A stretch of DNA of 50,651 nt from Bradyrhizobium sp. Lineage in GTDB: Bacteria; Pseudomonadota; Alphaproteobacteria; Rhizobiales; Xanthobacteraceae. Of the stretch, positions 38,767 to 45,822 are shown one piece after another. The position numbers and the translations under genes are program-made. The stretch spans positions 1-50,651 of the forward strand of contig NZ_SSNA01000030.1 of the NCBI RefSeq assembly GCF_004799445.1. Direction: 5' to 3'. Below the pieces are notes generated by a model. It worked only from the letters and a program-made list of their open reading frames with translations. It did not search any database and was not told where the DNA came from. Position 1 is the stretch's first letter. Each line of letters opens with the position of its first letter.

Positions 38767-39213
38767 ATGACCACGCTGTTCGCCTTTCTGCACCATCTCA
38801 GCGCCTTCACGCTGGTGTCGGCGCTGGCGATCGAGTTCGCGCTGATCCGCTCCGAACTGACGGTGTCCTCGGCGCGCCGGCTGCAGGTCACCGACCTCGT
38901 GCTTGGCATTTCGGCGGGCGCTCTGTTCATCGTCGGGCTGTTGCGGGTGTTCTTGTTCGAGAAGGGCGCCAGTTACTACTTTCACAGCCATGCGTTCCTG
39001 ACCAAGTTCTCGCTGTTCATCATCGTCGGATTGCTGTCGATCATTCCGACCATGGAATTCCTGTCCTGGCGCGGCGCGATCAAGGCCGGACAGGCGCCGG
39101 TGATGGAGGCGAACAAACGCAAGCGCGTCACCGCGGTGATCCATGCCGAACTTGCGGCCGTCGTCATCATTCTGCTGTGCGCCGCCATCATGGCGCGCGG
39201 CGGCTGGGTGTAG
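38767..39213 (+). CDS. DUF2214 family membrane protein
   Basis: This is a 148-residue integral membrane protein of unknown function. The ATG at 38767 (GGAGCC upstream) gives MTTLFAFLHHLSAFTLVSAL. Four hydrophobic segments are visible, at about 5-25, 45-63, 78-96 and 125-145. The HHLSAF histidines in helix 1 and the LRVFLFEKGASYYFHSHAFL loop are the DUF2214 pattern; the histidines suggest haem or metal contact, which is inferred. The composition is again typical of the genome. Confidence 0.83.
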   Translation: MTTLFAFLHHLSAFTLVSALAIEFALIRSELTVSSARRLQVTDLVLGISAGALFIVGLLRVFLFEKGASYYFHSHAFLTKFSLFIIVGLLSIIPTMEFLSWRGAIKAGQAPVMEANKRKRVTAVIHAELAAVVIILLCAAIMARGGWV

Positions 39214-39228
39214 GCGGTCGCGGCAACC

Positions 39229-39349
39229 GTCGTCCCTGCGAAAGCAGGGACCCATAACCACCAGCGCCTAGGTTATGCGAGGCTTGGACACCGAATCTTT
39301 TTCCCTTCGTCCTTCAGGGCGTATGGGTCCCCGCTTTCGCGGGGACGAC
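39229..39349. repeat. 121-bp interspersed repeat with inverted GTCGTCCC ends, copy 2
   Basis: It begins GTCGTCCCTGCGAAAGCAGG and ends CCCCGCTTTCGCGGGGACGAC, with ACCCATA/GTATGGGT words just inside the ends. The length is one base more than the copy at 18041-18160, and the middle is unrelated. Confidence 0.65.
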
Positions 39350-39447
39350 CGGAGAGTTTGTGATGTCTGAACGCGGAGTTCAGCGAGCATTCATCTCGAA
39401 TCGGCAAAACTCCCCCCATCGCAAACGAGATGCAAGGGAGGGAAGTC

Positions 39448-39753
39448 ATGGAACGCCGGCACTTTCTAAGACTCACCGTTGGATTTGTTGCAGGCGCGGC
39501 CGCGCTCGCGGCGAGCGCGCAGGCCGCACCGTTGCCGCCGATCGTGGCGGGACAGCCCCCTGTGCCCTCGCGTGACGAGGCCGTCGAACCCGCCGTGATT
39601 TCGCAAGACGAGGTCAATCACCTCAAGCCTGAACCGATCCGCTGGGGCCACCATTGGCACCATCGTCATCGTCACTGGGGCTGGCGCCGCCATCATTGGC
39701 ATCGCCGCCACTGGGGCTGGCATCGCCACCACTGGCACCGTCATCGCTGGTGA
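39448..39753 (+). CDS. Exported His/Trp/Arg-rich protein with Tat-like leader
   Basis: This is a 101-residue product from ATG 39448 with GGGAGGGAAG upstream. The leader MERRHFLRLTVGFVAGAAAL has a twin-Arg followed by a hydrophobic stretch and an AQA cleavage-like site, so Tat export is plausible. The last 35 residues are almost only His, Trp, Arg and Gly in tandem units (HHWHRRHWGWHRHHWHRH); the DNA shows matching tandem repeats of about 21-24 bases. Metal binding or polyanion binding is a guess. Confidence 0.72.
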   Translation: MERRHFLRLTVGFVAGAAALAASAQAAPLPPIVAGQPPVPSRDEAVEPAVISQDEVNHLKPEPIRWGHHWHHRHRHWGWRRHHWHRRHWGWHRHHWHRHRW

Positions 39754-39827
39754 GCCGGGTCCGACTGTCATCCTCGCGTAATCTGAAAGCGTATTTTCGT
39801 CACCTCCCAACAGGAAAGGAAAAGTCC

Positions 39828-40067
39828 ATGAAGTTTCTTGCTGCCTCCGCCTTCGCCATCGGTCTCAGCCTTGCCGCGATGACGGCATCGCAGGCGATGC
39901 CGTTGGCGCCGCTCGACCAGGCCGCCTCGGCCGACACCATCCGTGTCGCCGGCGGCTGCGGACCGGGCTGGCATCGCGGGCCCTATGGCGGCTGCCGTCC
40001 GATGTACAATTGCCCGCCCGGCTGGCATTCCGGACCGTTCGGCCGCCATTGCTTCCGCAACTGGTAG
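39828..40067 (+). CDS. Small secreted GCG_CRPN-type Cys/Gly/His-rich protein
   Basis: This is a 79-residue product from ATG 39828 with AGGAAAGGAAAAG upstream. A signal peptide (about 1-23, AAMTASQAM) precedes VAGGCGPGWHRGPYGGCRPM and a second near-copy CPPGWHSGPFGRHCFRN. The GCGPGWHRGPYGGCRP segment is the GCG_CRPN prefix-to-repeats pattern known in Bradyrhizobium and Methylobacterium relatives. Four cysteines could form disulphides or bind metal. Function unknown. Confidence 0.78.
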   Translation: MKFLAASAFAIGLSLAAMTASQAMPLAPLDQAASADTIRVAGGCGPGWHRGPYGGCRPMYNCPPGWHSGPFGRHCFRNW

Positions 40068-40193
40068 GATTTTCGAAGGCAGGGACCGCAACAGCAGCGC
40101 ATGATCCTTTGCGGGTCGTGCGCGTCCCTGCGTCGCGTTTCCGTTTGACCGCGCAGGAGATCAGGGCGCGGCGATTTCAGCGCGTGGAATCTC

Positions 40194-40616
40194 TCAAGCC
40201 GCCGTGCGGAAACGAATTTTCCAGATCGTCGGGGCGCCGACGAAATACCAGGCGGCGAGACCGAGGTCGCAGACGGCGCATCCAATCGAGGAACTCGCCT
40301 CGAACGGAATGATCGGGTTTCCATAAAGATGGTGCGCGATGTCCCAGCAGGTGTGCAGCGCCCAGCCGATGGCGATCGCCCGATAGTTATCCAGTCCGCG
40401 ATAGGCCAGCAGGGTCATCACAGCGCAGAAGCCGAACTCCCAGAGCCCGAATCCGCCGCTGAGGTAGGCGGCTCCAGCGCCCGCCAGAAATATCGCGCCA
40501 AACCGCTGCCGCGCCGGCTCGGGAATCATTGAGCATAAGGCGCCGAAGGCGGCCGACACCAGCAGCGGAGAGACCAGCATCGTTGCCGTGAGATCGAGTT
40601 GCGACTGAGGCGACAT
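40194..40616 (-). CDS. DUF6010 family membrane protein
   Basis: This is a 140-residue protein from ATG 40616 (a GTG at 40622 is an alternative). It has four to five hydrophobic segments, with the conserved ALHTCWDIAHHLYGNPIIPF and SSIGCAVCDLGLAAWYF. The HTCWDIAHH histidines in a membrane helix suggest metal or substrate binding, which is inferred. Function unknown. Same strand as the ArsR operon downstream of it. Confidence 0.75.
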   Translation of the reverse strand: MSPQSQLDLTATMLVSPLLVSAAFGALCSMIPEPARQRFGAIFLAGAGAAYLSGGFGLWEFGFCAVMTLLAYRGLDNYRAIAIGWALHTCWDIAHHLYGNPIIPFEASSSIGCAVCDLGLAAWYFVGAPTIWKIRFRTAA

Positions 40617-40663
40617 GGGCACACCTTCATGCTTTTCGGCACGGCCGTTCGATGGTGGGGGGA

Positions 40664-40924
40664 TCAGACCTCGCTAAGTATCTTCTCGATCGACGCCAGC
40701 CGCGATTTCATCTCGGCAAAATCCGACTGCAGCGCGGACAGCGACGCGGCACTCGCCGATTGCGCGGTCGTGGCAAGCTCGGCGAGCTTCCGATAGGCAT
40801 CCTGATTGTCCGCCAGCGCTCTGGTTTGCCGCGCGGCCGAGAAATATTTCATGCCGAAGACGAACACGATCGCGAGCAGCACGAGCGCGGTCAGAATCGA
40901 AAAGACGGTGGAATGGTCGGTCAT
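40664..40924 (-). CDS. Small single-pass membrane protein with coiled coil
   Basis: This is an 86-residue product: a transmembrane helix at about 8-28 (FSILTALVLLAIVFVFGMKY) followed by a helical, Ala/Ser/Leu-rich region (ALQSDFAEMKSRLASIEKIL) likely to form a coiled coil. It starts 14 bases after the ArsR gene with GGAGACC before the ATG, so it is probably the second gene of that operon. Function unknown. Confidence 0.7.
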   Translation of the reverse strand: MTDHSTVFSILTALVLLAIVFVFGMKYFSAARQTRALADNQDAYRKLAELATTAQSASAASLSALQSDFAEMKSRLASIEKILSEV

Positions 40925-40938
40925 TCTTGGTCTCCGTT

Positions 40939-41259
40939 TCAGTCGGGTTTGGCGTTTGGCGGTGTCAGCGTCTTGACGGCTTCAACGATCGTCGAAGGCC
41001 GCAGGTCGATGGCGAAATCGGTGGCGGCGAAATAGTTGAGCGCTTTTCCGTCGTCGGAGAGTTCGAGTTGGCTGAACACCAGTCCGGCATCCTCCAGCTT
41101 CTGCAAATGCAGATGCAGCAGGGGACGGCTGATGCCGATCTCGCGCGCGAGCCGGCTCACATAATTGCGTCCGCCGGCCTTCAGCGTGGCGATGATCCGC
41201 AGCCGGTGAGGATTGGCCAGCGCAGCCAGCACGGCCAGCATGTTGTCACCCGTCCTCAC
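40939..41259 (-). CDS. ArsR-type winged-helix transcriptional regulator
   Basis: This is a 106-residue DNA-binding protein. The winged helix spans about 5-75: LAVLAALANPHRLRIIATLK, then VSRLAREIGISRPLLHLHLQ as the recognition region and a wing with LELSDDGKALNYF. No cysteine pair of the metal-sensing ArsR type is present, so the signal is unknown. The start is GTG at 41259 (AGGAG at about 41266-41271 on the minus strand); an ATG at 41241 is possible. A perfect 13-bp inverted repeat lies just upstream, so autoregulation is likely. Confidence 0.83.
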   Translation of the reverse strand: MRTGDNMLAVLAALANPHRLRIIATLKAGGRNYVSRLAREIGISRPLLHLHLQKLEDAGLVFSQLELSDDGKALNYFAATDFAIDLRPSTIVEAVKTLTPPNAKPD

Positions 41260-41273
41260 CTGAAGCGCTCCTA

Positions 41274-41305
41274 TTTCATATGTAAGAAATACCTTACATA
41301 TGAAA
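41274..41305. promoter_or_regulatory. Perfect 13-bp inverted repeat, likely ArsR-type operator
   Basis: TTTCATATGTAAG (41274-41286) and CTTACATATGAAA (41293-41305) are perfect complements separated by AAATAC. The site is 14 bases upstream of the regulator start, is much more AT-rich than its surroundings, and fits a homodimeric winged-helix repressor. Lack of a T-run and position before the gene argue against a terminator. Confidence 0.75.
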
Positions 41306-41402
41306 CACCGCTCGTCAACAGGTCGTTTGCCGCCGCCGGCGCGGCGGGCTTGCGGGCAGAATTTACGCTGTCAGTCGGGCCCTGATCGCGGGCCGGATGG
41401 GC

Positions 41403-42398
41403 CTATTTCGCGAGAAACGCCAGCATCAGCTCGTTGAATTTGGCGGGCGCGTCGAGGAACACCAGATGCCCGGCATTTGGGATTACCTCGGCCTGCGCAT
41501 TGGGCATCTTGGCCGCGAGCGCTTTGGCAAGATCGGCGTTCTGGCCCATCTTCGGCCGTAACGCCTCCGGCGCATTCGGCCGGCCCGGCGCGTTGTGGTC
41601 GTCGGCGCCCATGATGAACAGCGTCGGTCCGGTAATCAGCGGAATTTCGTGCACCACCGGCTCGCGGTAGATCATTTGCCCCGAGCTGACGAAGGCGCGC
41701 AGCCAGCGCGGATATTCCGCGGAGCCCTTGATGTTGAAACGCGCGTCGATGAACGGCGTGATCTGGTCCGGCGGTATCTTCGGTGAATAATTGGTCTCGA
41801 GCTGCTTGCGATAGCCCTCGGCGGTGAGCTTGTCCTCATTCTCCAGGATCTTCTCGGTCGGCGTCGGCGGCACATACAGCCGGTAATCCTCCAGGCCGAT
41901 CGGGGCGGCGAGCAGGAGATGGTTGATCCGGTCCGGAAAAGCGCGCGCGATTCGAACACCGAGCATCCCGCCCAGCGAATGCGCAACGATGTCGGCCTTG
42001 GCGATTCCCAGATGGTCGAGCAGCGCCATGGTGTTGCGCGCCAAATTGTCGAAATGCAGCTCGCCCGTTGGCTTGGAGGATTTGCCGAAACCGATCTGGT
42101 CCGGCACCACCACGCGGAAACCTGCATCGTTCAGGGTCTTGATGACGGGCGCCCAGTAGCTCGCCGGAAAATTGCGGCCGTGCAGCAGCACCACGACGCG
42201 GCCATTTGGCGCCGCGGGGGCCACATCCATATAGGCCATCCGGACCGGCTCGCCGTCGTTGACCAGCGGCAGGAGGTTCACCGGGTAGGGATAGGGGAAG
42301 CCCTCTAGCCCAATGCCGTAGGGCTCGCGCTGTTCCGCGGCTTGCGCCGGGATGGTGGCGAGTAGGACGGCGTAAAGCGCAGCCGCGAATTTCCGCAT
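41403..42398 (-). CDS. Exported alpha/beta hydrolase
   Basis: This is a 331-residue enzyme from ATG 42398 with a signal peptide (AALYAVLLATIPAQAAEQ). The hydrolase triad is visible: nucleophile Ser141 in AHSLGGM, acid Asp266 or Asp267 in MGADDHN, and His311 in NAGHLVF. The oxyanion motif LLHGRNFPASYW lies at 71-82. It resembles haloalkane-dehalogenase/epoxide-hydrolase-like folds, but the substrate is unknown. The open frame upstream to 42593 lacks a leader-like sequence and is not the start. Confidence 0.87.
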   Translation of the reverse strand: MRKFAAALYAVLLATIPAQAAEQREPYGIGLEGFPYPYPVNLLPLVNDGEPVRMAYMDVAPAAPNGRVVVLLHGRNFPASYWAPVIKTLNDAGFRVVVPDQIGFGKSSKPTGELHFDNLARNTMALLDHLGIAKADIVAHSLGGMLGVRIARAFPDRINHLLLAAPIGLEDYRLYVPPTPTEKILENEDKLTAEGYRKQLETNYSPKIPPDQITPFIDARFNIKGSAEYPRWLRAFVSSGQMIYREPVVHEIPLITGPTLFIMGADDHNAPGRPNAPEALRPKMGQNADLAKALAAKMPNAQAEVIPNAGHLVFLDAPAKFNELMLAFLAK

Positions 42399-42432
42399 CA
42401 AATCCGCTCCACCAGCCGGCTTGGCCCGCGGA

Positions 42433-42894
42433 CTACTTCGCGGTGCCATCACATTTTCGATTAGTGACTTTGCAGAAATCGCCGCGATTGGCGCCGGCGG
42501 TGCTGCGACAACGCGCGAGAGCTTCATCGTCCGCCTGATTCTGCGTATCTCCAACCGCCCAACCGGCCCCTGGCGTCCCATCCTTGGGGTCAAGCGCTAC
42601 CGCCGCGCATTTGTTACTAAATGTGGAAACAACCTTGCATCGCGCCCGCGCCTTAGCAAAGTTGTTATCGGGCATACTGCCTGAGGCAAGCCGCTCCGGA
42701 CCTTTTTTACATGCCCCCAATGCGGAGGCTCCGGCCGCGTCCCCATTTGGATCGTTGGCGCTAATAGCGAAAGCGTAGCCGCGGATAACTCCGCCGGGCG
42801 CGATACCCTCGGCGACGGCTCCCGCAGAGTTTGCTCGATCACCGGCCACAAGAATTGCAGCAAACGCAAGTAGCGACACTACGCCCCGGCCCAT
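42433..42894 (-). CDS. Exported DUF4189 domain protein
   Basis: This is a 153-residue product from ATG 42894 with GGGCGGGAGTT upstream. A signal peptide (VVSLLAFAAILVAGDRANSA) is followed by the DUF4189 pattern: GYAFAISANDPNGDAAGASA, repeated cysteines (GACKKGPE, ARCKVVSTFSNKCAAVALD, ARCRS, DFCKVTNRKC) and the GAGWAVGDTQNQADDEALA segment. Probably disulphide-stabilised and periplasmic; function unknown. The frame stays open to 43293 only by overlap with the ArsR gene. Confidence 0.82.
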   Translation of the reverse strand: MGRGVVSLLAFAAILVAGDRANSAGAVAEGIAPGGVIRGYAFAISANDPNGDAAGASALGACKKGPERLASGSMPDNNFAKARARCKVVSTFSNKCAAVALDPKDGTPGAGWAVGDTQNQADDEALARCRSTAGANRGDFCKVTNRKCDGTAK

Positions 42895-42920
42895 TTGAAC
42901 TCCCGCCCATAGCAGACACG

Positions 42921-43628
42921 TCAAGTGTAAGCCTTTGCCGGGCCGCCGAACAGGGCCTCGAAGCGCTTCTCGCCGTTGCGGCTGAAATTGACCACGCGGC
43001 TGCCCGGCGCGGCATCGCGCGCGGCCCATTTCAGTTCGGTGAAGCGCGTCATCAAGGCCGCGCCGAGCGTGCCGGCGAGATGATGGCGCCGCTCGCTCCA
43101 GTCGAGGCAGGCCTTGCATACCGGGCGGCGCGGATGGGCGAGGGCTTCGGGGCCGATCTGCAAGGCCCTGGTCAGGAAACGCTGGCCTTCGGCGGTCAAT
43201 TCGATGTCGTGCTTGTGCTGGCGAACCAGCTTCTGTCGCTTCATGCTGTCGAGCATCTGCACGCCGAGATCGCCAGCGAGGTGGTCGTAGCAAATCCGCG
43301 CCCGGCGCAGCGCCGGATCCTTCGGCCCGGTGCGGACGCGCATGTGGCCGGCGCGGGCGGCGAGCCCCGCAAGACCTTCGAGCACGCCGGCGACGTCGGG
43401 ATCGCTGAGGCGGTAATAGCGGTGGCGGCCCTGCTTCTCCTGTTCGATCAGGCCGCCGCTCTCAAGCTTGGAAAGATGCGAACTGGCGGTCTGCGGTGTG
43501 ATGCCGGCCTCCTGCGCAAGTTCGCTCGCGGTCAGCGCGCGGCCGCTCATCATCGCCGTCAGCATGTTGGCGCGGGCGGGGTCGCCGACCAGCGAAGCGA
43601 CCATGGCGATGTCGGGACCTACTTTCAT
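42921..43628 (-). CDS. ArsR-family transcriptional regulator with C-terminal extension
   Basis: This is a 235-residue protein from ATG 43628 (MKVGPDIAMVASLVGDPARA). The winged helix covers about 8-85 (ALTASELAQEAGITPQTASS, LSKLESGGLIEQEKQGRHRY). A 140-residue C-terminal part includes RARICYDHLAGDLGV and RRPVCKACLDWSERRHHLAG; its Cys and His residues may form a sensor site. A longer frame from 43730 would begin MDCFASLAMT, which is just translation of the repeat at 43701-43786 and is rejected. It is divergent from the NIPSNAP gene and may control it. Confidence 0.85.
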   Translation of the reverse strand: MKVGPDIAMVASLVGDPARANMLTAMMSGRALTASELAQEAGITPQTASSHLSKLESGGLIEQEKQGRHRYYRLSDPDVAGVLEGLAGLAARAGHMRVRTGPKDPALRRARICYDHLAGDLGVQMLDSMKRQKLVRQHKHDIELTAEGQRFLTRALQIGPEALAHPRRPVCKACLDWSERRHHLAGTLGAALMTRFTELKWAARDAAPGSRVVNFSRNGEKRFEALFGGPAKAYT

Positions 43629-43700
43629 CCTTCGATGATAGACGAAGCATTCACGTCGGGCAAGGGAGTATTGTGTGCCTGACTCAGGGTGCTCATGGCT

Positions 43701-43786
43701 CGTCATTGCGAGCGAAGCGAAGCAATCCATCTTGCCGCGGAAAGAAAGAATGGATTGCTTCGTCGCTTCGCTCCTCGCAATGACGG
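43701..43786. repeat. CGTCATTGCGAG-type inverted repeat element, copy 3
   Basis: CGTCATTGCGAGCGAAGCG and AAGCAATCCAT (43701-43730) are mirrored by ATGGATTGCTTCG and CGCTCCTCGCAATGACGG (43749-43786): a near-perfect hairpin with arms over 25 bp. It lies in the divergent promoter region of the ArsR and NIPSNAP genes. Confidence 0.7.
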
Positions 43787-43822
43787 CTGGCTCTGAGACG
43801 ACACAAACATCCGGAGGTTCAC

Positions 43823-44131
43823 ATGGCCATCACCGTCTTTATCCGTTACCAGCTCGATCCGTACAAGCGCGCGACGTTCGAGGAATACGCCAGGCGCTGG
43901 ATTGCCGTCATTCCGAAATGCGGCGGTGATCTCATCGGCTACTGGATGCCGCATGAGGGCACCAACAACATCGCGTTCGCGCTGATTTCCTTTGCAAATC
44001 TCGCGGCCTATGAAACCTACCGGGCGCGGCTGCGCGCGGATCCGGAAGGCATTGCCACCTTCAAATTCGCCGAAGAGCACAAATTCATCCTGAGCGAGGA
44101 GCGGACGTTTTTGCGCAAGGTGGATGCGTAG
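43823..44131 (+). CDS. NIPSNAP family protein
   Basis: This is a 102-residue ferredoxin-like (dimeric alpha-beta barrel) protein. MAITVFIRYQLDPYKRATFE, GGDLIGYWMPHEGTNNIAFA and AYETYRARLRADPEG are the family pattern. CCGGAGG precedes the ATG. NIPSNAP proteins are poorly characterised; some relatives are small monooxygenases. It is followed 73 bases later by the PEP mutase-family gene in the same direction, suggesting an operon. Confidence 0.85.
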   Translation: MAITVFIRYQLDPYKRATFEEYARRWIAVIPKCGGDLIGYWMPHEGTNNIAFALISFANLAAYETYRARLRADPEGIATFKFAEEHKFILSEERTFLRKVDA

Positions 44132-44204
44132 CGCGCACTGGCGCGGCCTGGCGGGCGTGGCTATGGTCGCGGCCCAACAAGCCGTCAAGGAAGGGAGAGA
44201 AATC

Positions 44205-45020
44205 ATGCCGGTCACTTTAGCCGACAAGCGCGCGACATTCCGCAAGCTGCACGAGACGGGGTGCTTCGTGCTGCCCAACCCCTTCGATGTCGGCAGCGCG
44301 AAGGCGCTGCAGCAGCTCGGCTTCAAGGCATTGGCATCGACCAGCGCGGGCTTTGCCTGGACCGTCGGCAAGGCCGACAACCGGGTGACGCTCGACGAGG
44401 TCTGCGCGCATCTCACCGCGCTGTGCGCCGCGGTCGATCTGCCGGTCAACGCCGATTTCGAGGGCGGCTTCGCGCACAAGCCGGAGAAGGTCGCGGCCCA
44501 TGTCGCCCGCGGGGTCCAGACCGGCGTTGCCGGCTTGTCGATCGAGGATTCCACCGGCGATGCGGCCAAGCCACTTTACGAACGCGCGTTTGCGATCGAG
44601 CGCATCAAGGCGGCGCGTTCGGCCATCGATGCCGATCGCAGCGGGGTTTTGCTGACCGGCCGCTGCGAGGGTTTTCTGGTCGGACAGACCGACCTGAACA
44701 TGGTGATCGACCGGTTGTGCGCCTATGCGGACGCCGGTGCCGATTGTCTCTATGCGCCGGGCATCAAAACCAAGGAGCAGATATCGGCGGTGGTGAAGGC
44801 GGTGAGCCCCAAGCCGGTCAATCTCCTGATCGGAGCGTCCGGCCTGTCGGTAGCGGAAGCCGCCGATCTCGGCGTCCGGCGGATCAGCGTCGGCGGTTCG
44901 CTGGCGCGCACCGCCTGGGCCGGCTTCATGCGCGCGGCGCGCGAGATGGCGGAGCAGGGAACCTTCACCGAACTGGCCAAGGGTTTTCCCGGCGGCGAGC
45001 TGAACAAGATGTTCGGCTGA
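44205..45020 (+). CDS. Isocitrate lyase/PEP mutase family enzyme
   Basis: This is a 271-residue TIM-barrel enzyme that makes or breaks C-C or C-P bonds next to a carboxylate, using Mg2+. The ATG at 44205 follows GGAAGGGAGAG. Motifs: FVLPNPFDVGSAKALQQLGF, STSAGFAW, the metal-binding NADFEGGFA (Asp84, Glu86), and GRCEGFL. The cysteine KKCG lyase loop of true isocitrate lyase is absent; oxaloacetate decarboxylase or dimethylmalate-lyase-like activity is possible. The upstream frame to 44124 overlaps the NIPSNAP end and is not used. Confidence 0.88.
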   Translation: MPVTLADKRATFRKLHETGCFVLPNPFDVGSAKALQQLGFKALASTSAGFAWTVGKADNRVTLDEVCAHLTALCAAVDLPVNADFEGGFAHKPEKVAAHVARGVQTGVAGLSIEDSTGDAAKPLYERAFAIERIKAARSAIDADRSGVLLTGRCEGFLVGQTDLNMVIDRLCAYADAGADCLYAPGIKTKEQISAVVKAVSPKPVNLLIGASGLSVAEAADLGVRRISVGGSLARTAWAGFMRAAREMAEQGTFTELAKGFPGGELNKMFG

Positions 45021-45095
45021 TGCGATGACGGCGCGCCCGCATGACGGACAGCTGGATGTCCGTCATGCGCTCAGCGCATCGACGCGAAAATGCGC

Positions 45096-45545
45096 TTACT
45101 TGCTGGCCGGCGCGTTGGTGGTCGGGCCGGTCGGAGCCTGAGGCGGCGGGGTTTGCGCAGGTGCCGCGCCCGTGGTCGTTCCCGGAGCGGTGTTGGTGCG
45201 CGGAGTGACATCCCGCATCCCCGGAGGCGCCACGGGCGGCGTGGTATTCTGGGTTATCGCCGGCGCGGCGTTCTGGGCGGTCGACGCGGTGCCGGGCTGA
45301 TGCATCGACGAGTTGTTCAGCCCGTAGAACACCGCACCCAGCACCAAGGCGATGCCGACCGCGAAAAGCGCGATCCTGCCGCCGCTGGCGGGACCTTCGG
45401 CCAGTTCGGGATCGACTTGCAGTTCGTTGTCGAGGCGGGCCGCGGGACGAAGATCGTCGTCGCGGGAATTGGCGCGTGAGGGATTGTTGGGACGATAGAG
45501 GTCGTTGGAACGATAGGGATCGTCCGGATGGGGTTGCTGGGCCAT
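45096..45545 (-). CDS. Single-pass membrane protein with Pro/Thr/Ala-rich tail
   Basis: This is a 149-residue protein from ATG 45545 with GGAGCACG upstream. The N-terminal 50 residues are polar with DDPYRSNDLYRPNNPSRAN. A transmembrane helix lies at about 54-73 (RIALFAVGIALVLGAVFYGL). The remainder is low complexity (NAAPAITQNTTPPVAPPG, APAQTPPPQAPTGPTT). Such proteins are common and uncharacterised in Bradyrhizobium; the tail is probably periplasmic. Confidence 0.72.
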   Translation of the reverse strand: MAQQPHPDDPYRSNDLYRPNNPSRANSRDDDLRPAARLDNELQVDPELAEGPASGGRIALFAVGIALVLGAVFYGLNNSSMHQPGTASTAQNAAPAITQNTTPPVAPPGMRDVTPRTNTAPGTTTGAAPAQTPPPQAPTGPTTNAPASK

Positions 45546-45678
45546 GACGTGCTCCTCCGTTGTGGCGCGACAACGGCCGCTGGCTGCGGAGGTTCCCGAA
45601 CCGTCCCGACTTTCTGATTGGGACAAGCTGCCTCGCGTCCATTTTTCGATTTGTTCAGATGGAACCCGCCACGGCTGC

Positions 45679-45813
45679 GTGCCCCGGATGCAGCGCAGCG
45701 CGCCGCTTTGGCGGCGGGATGCGCTGCTGATCCGGGGTCCAACGATTCGGGCTTTGGTGCGGGTCCCGGCTCTGCGGAGCAGCGTCAAAGACGCTGCGCC
45801 GCGTCCGGGACAC
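45679..45813. repeat. GTGCCCCGGAT... interspersed repeat, 135 bp
   Basis: It begins GTGCCCCGGATGCAGCGCAG and ends CGTCCGGGACAC; inner words GCGCTGCTGATCCGGGGTCC and GGGTCCCGGCTCTGCGGAGC form further inverted pairs. It fills most of the 277 bases between the membrane protein and cytochrome genes. I recall similar sequences as frequent in Bradyrhizobium genomes. Confidence 0.6.
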
Positions 45814-45822
45814 ACTGAATCG

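Noticed and set aside
41274..41305. The perfect inverted repeat as a transcription terminator
   Set aside because: It is not followed by a T-run on either strand and lies directly before a start codon, so an operator is the better reading.
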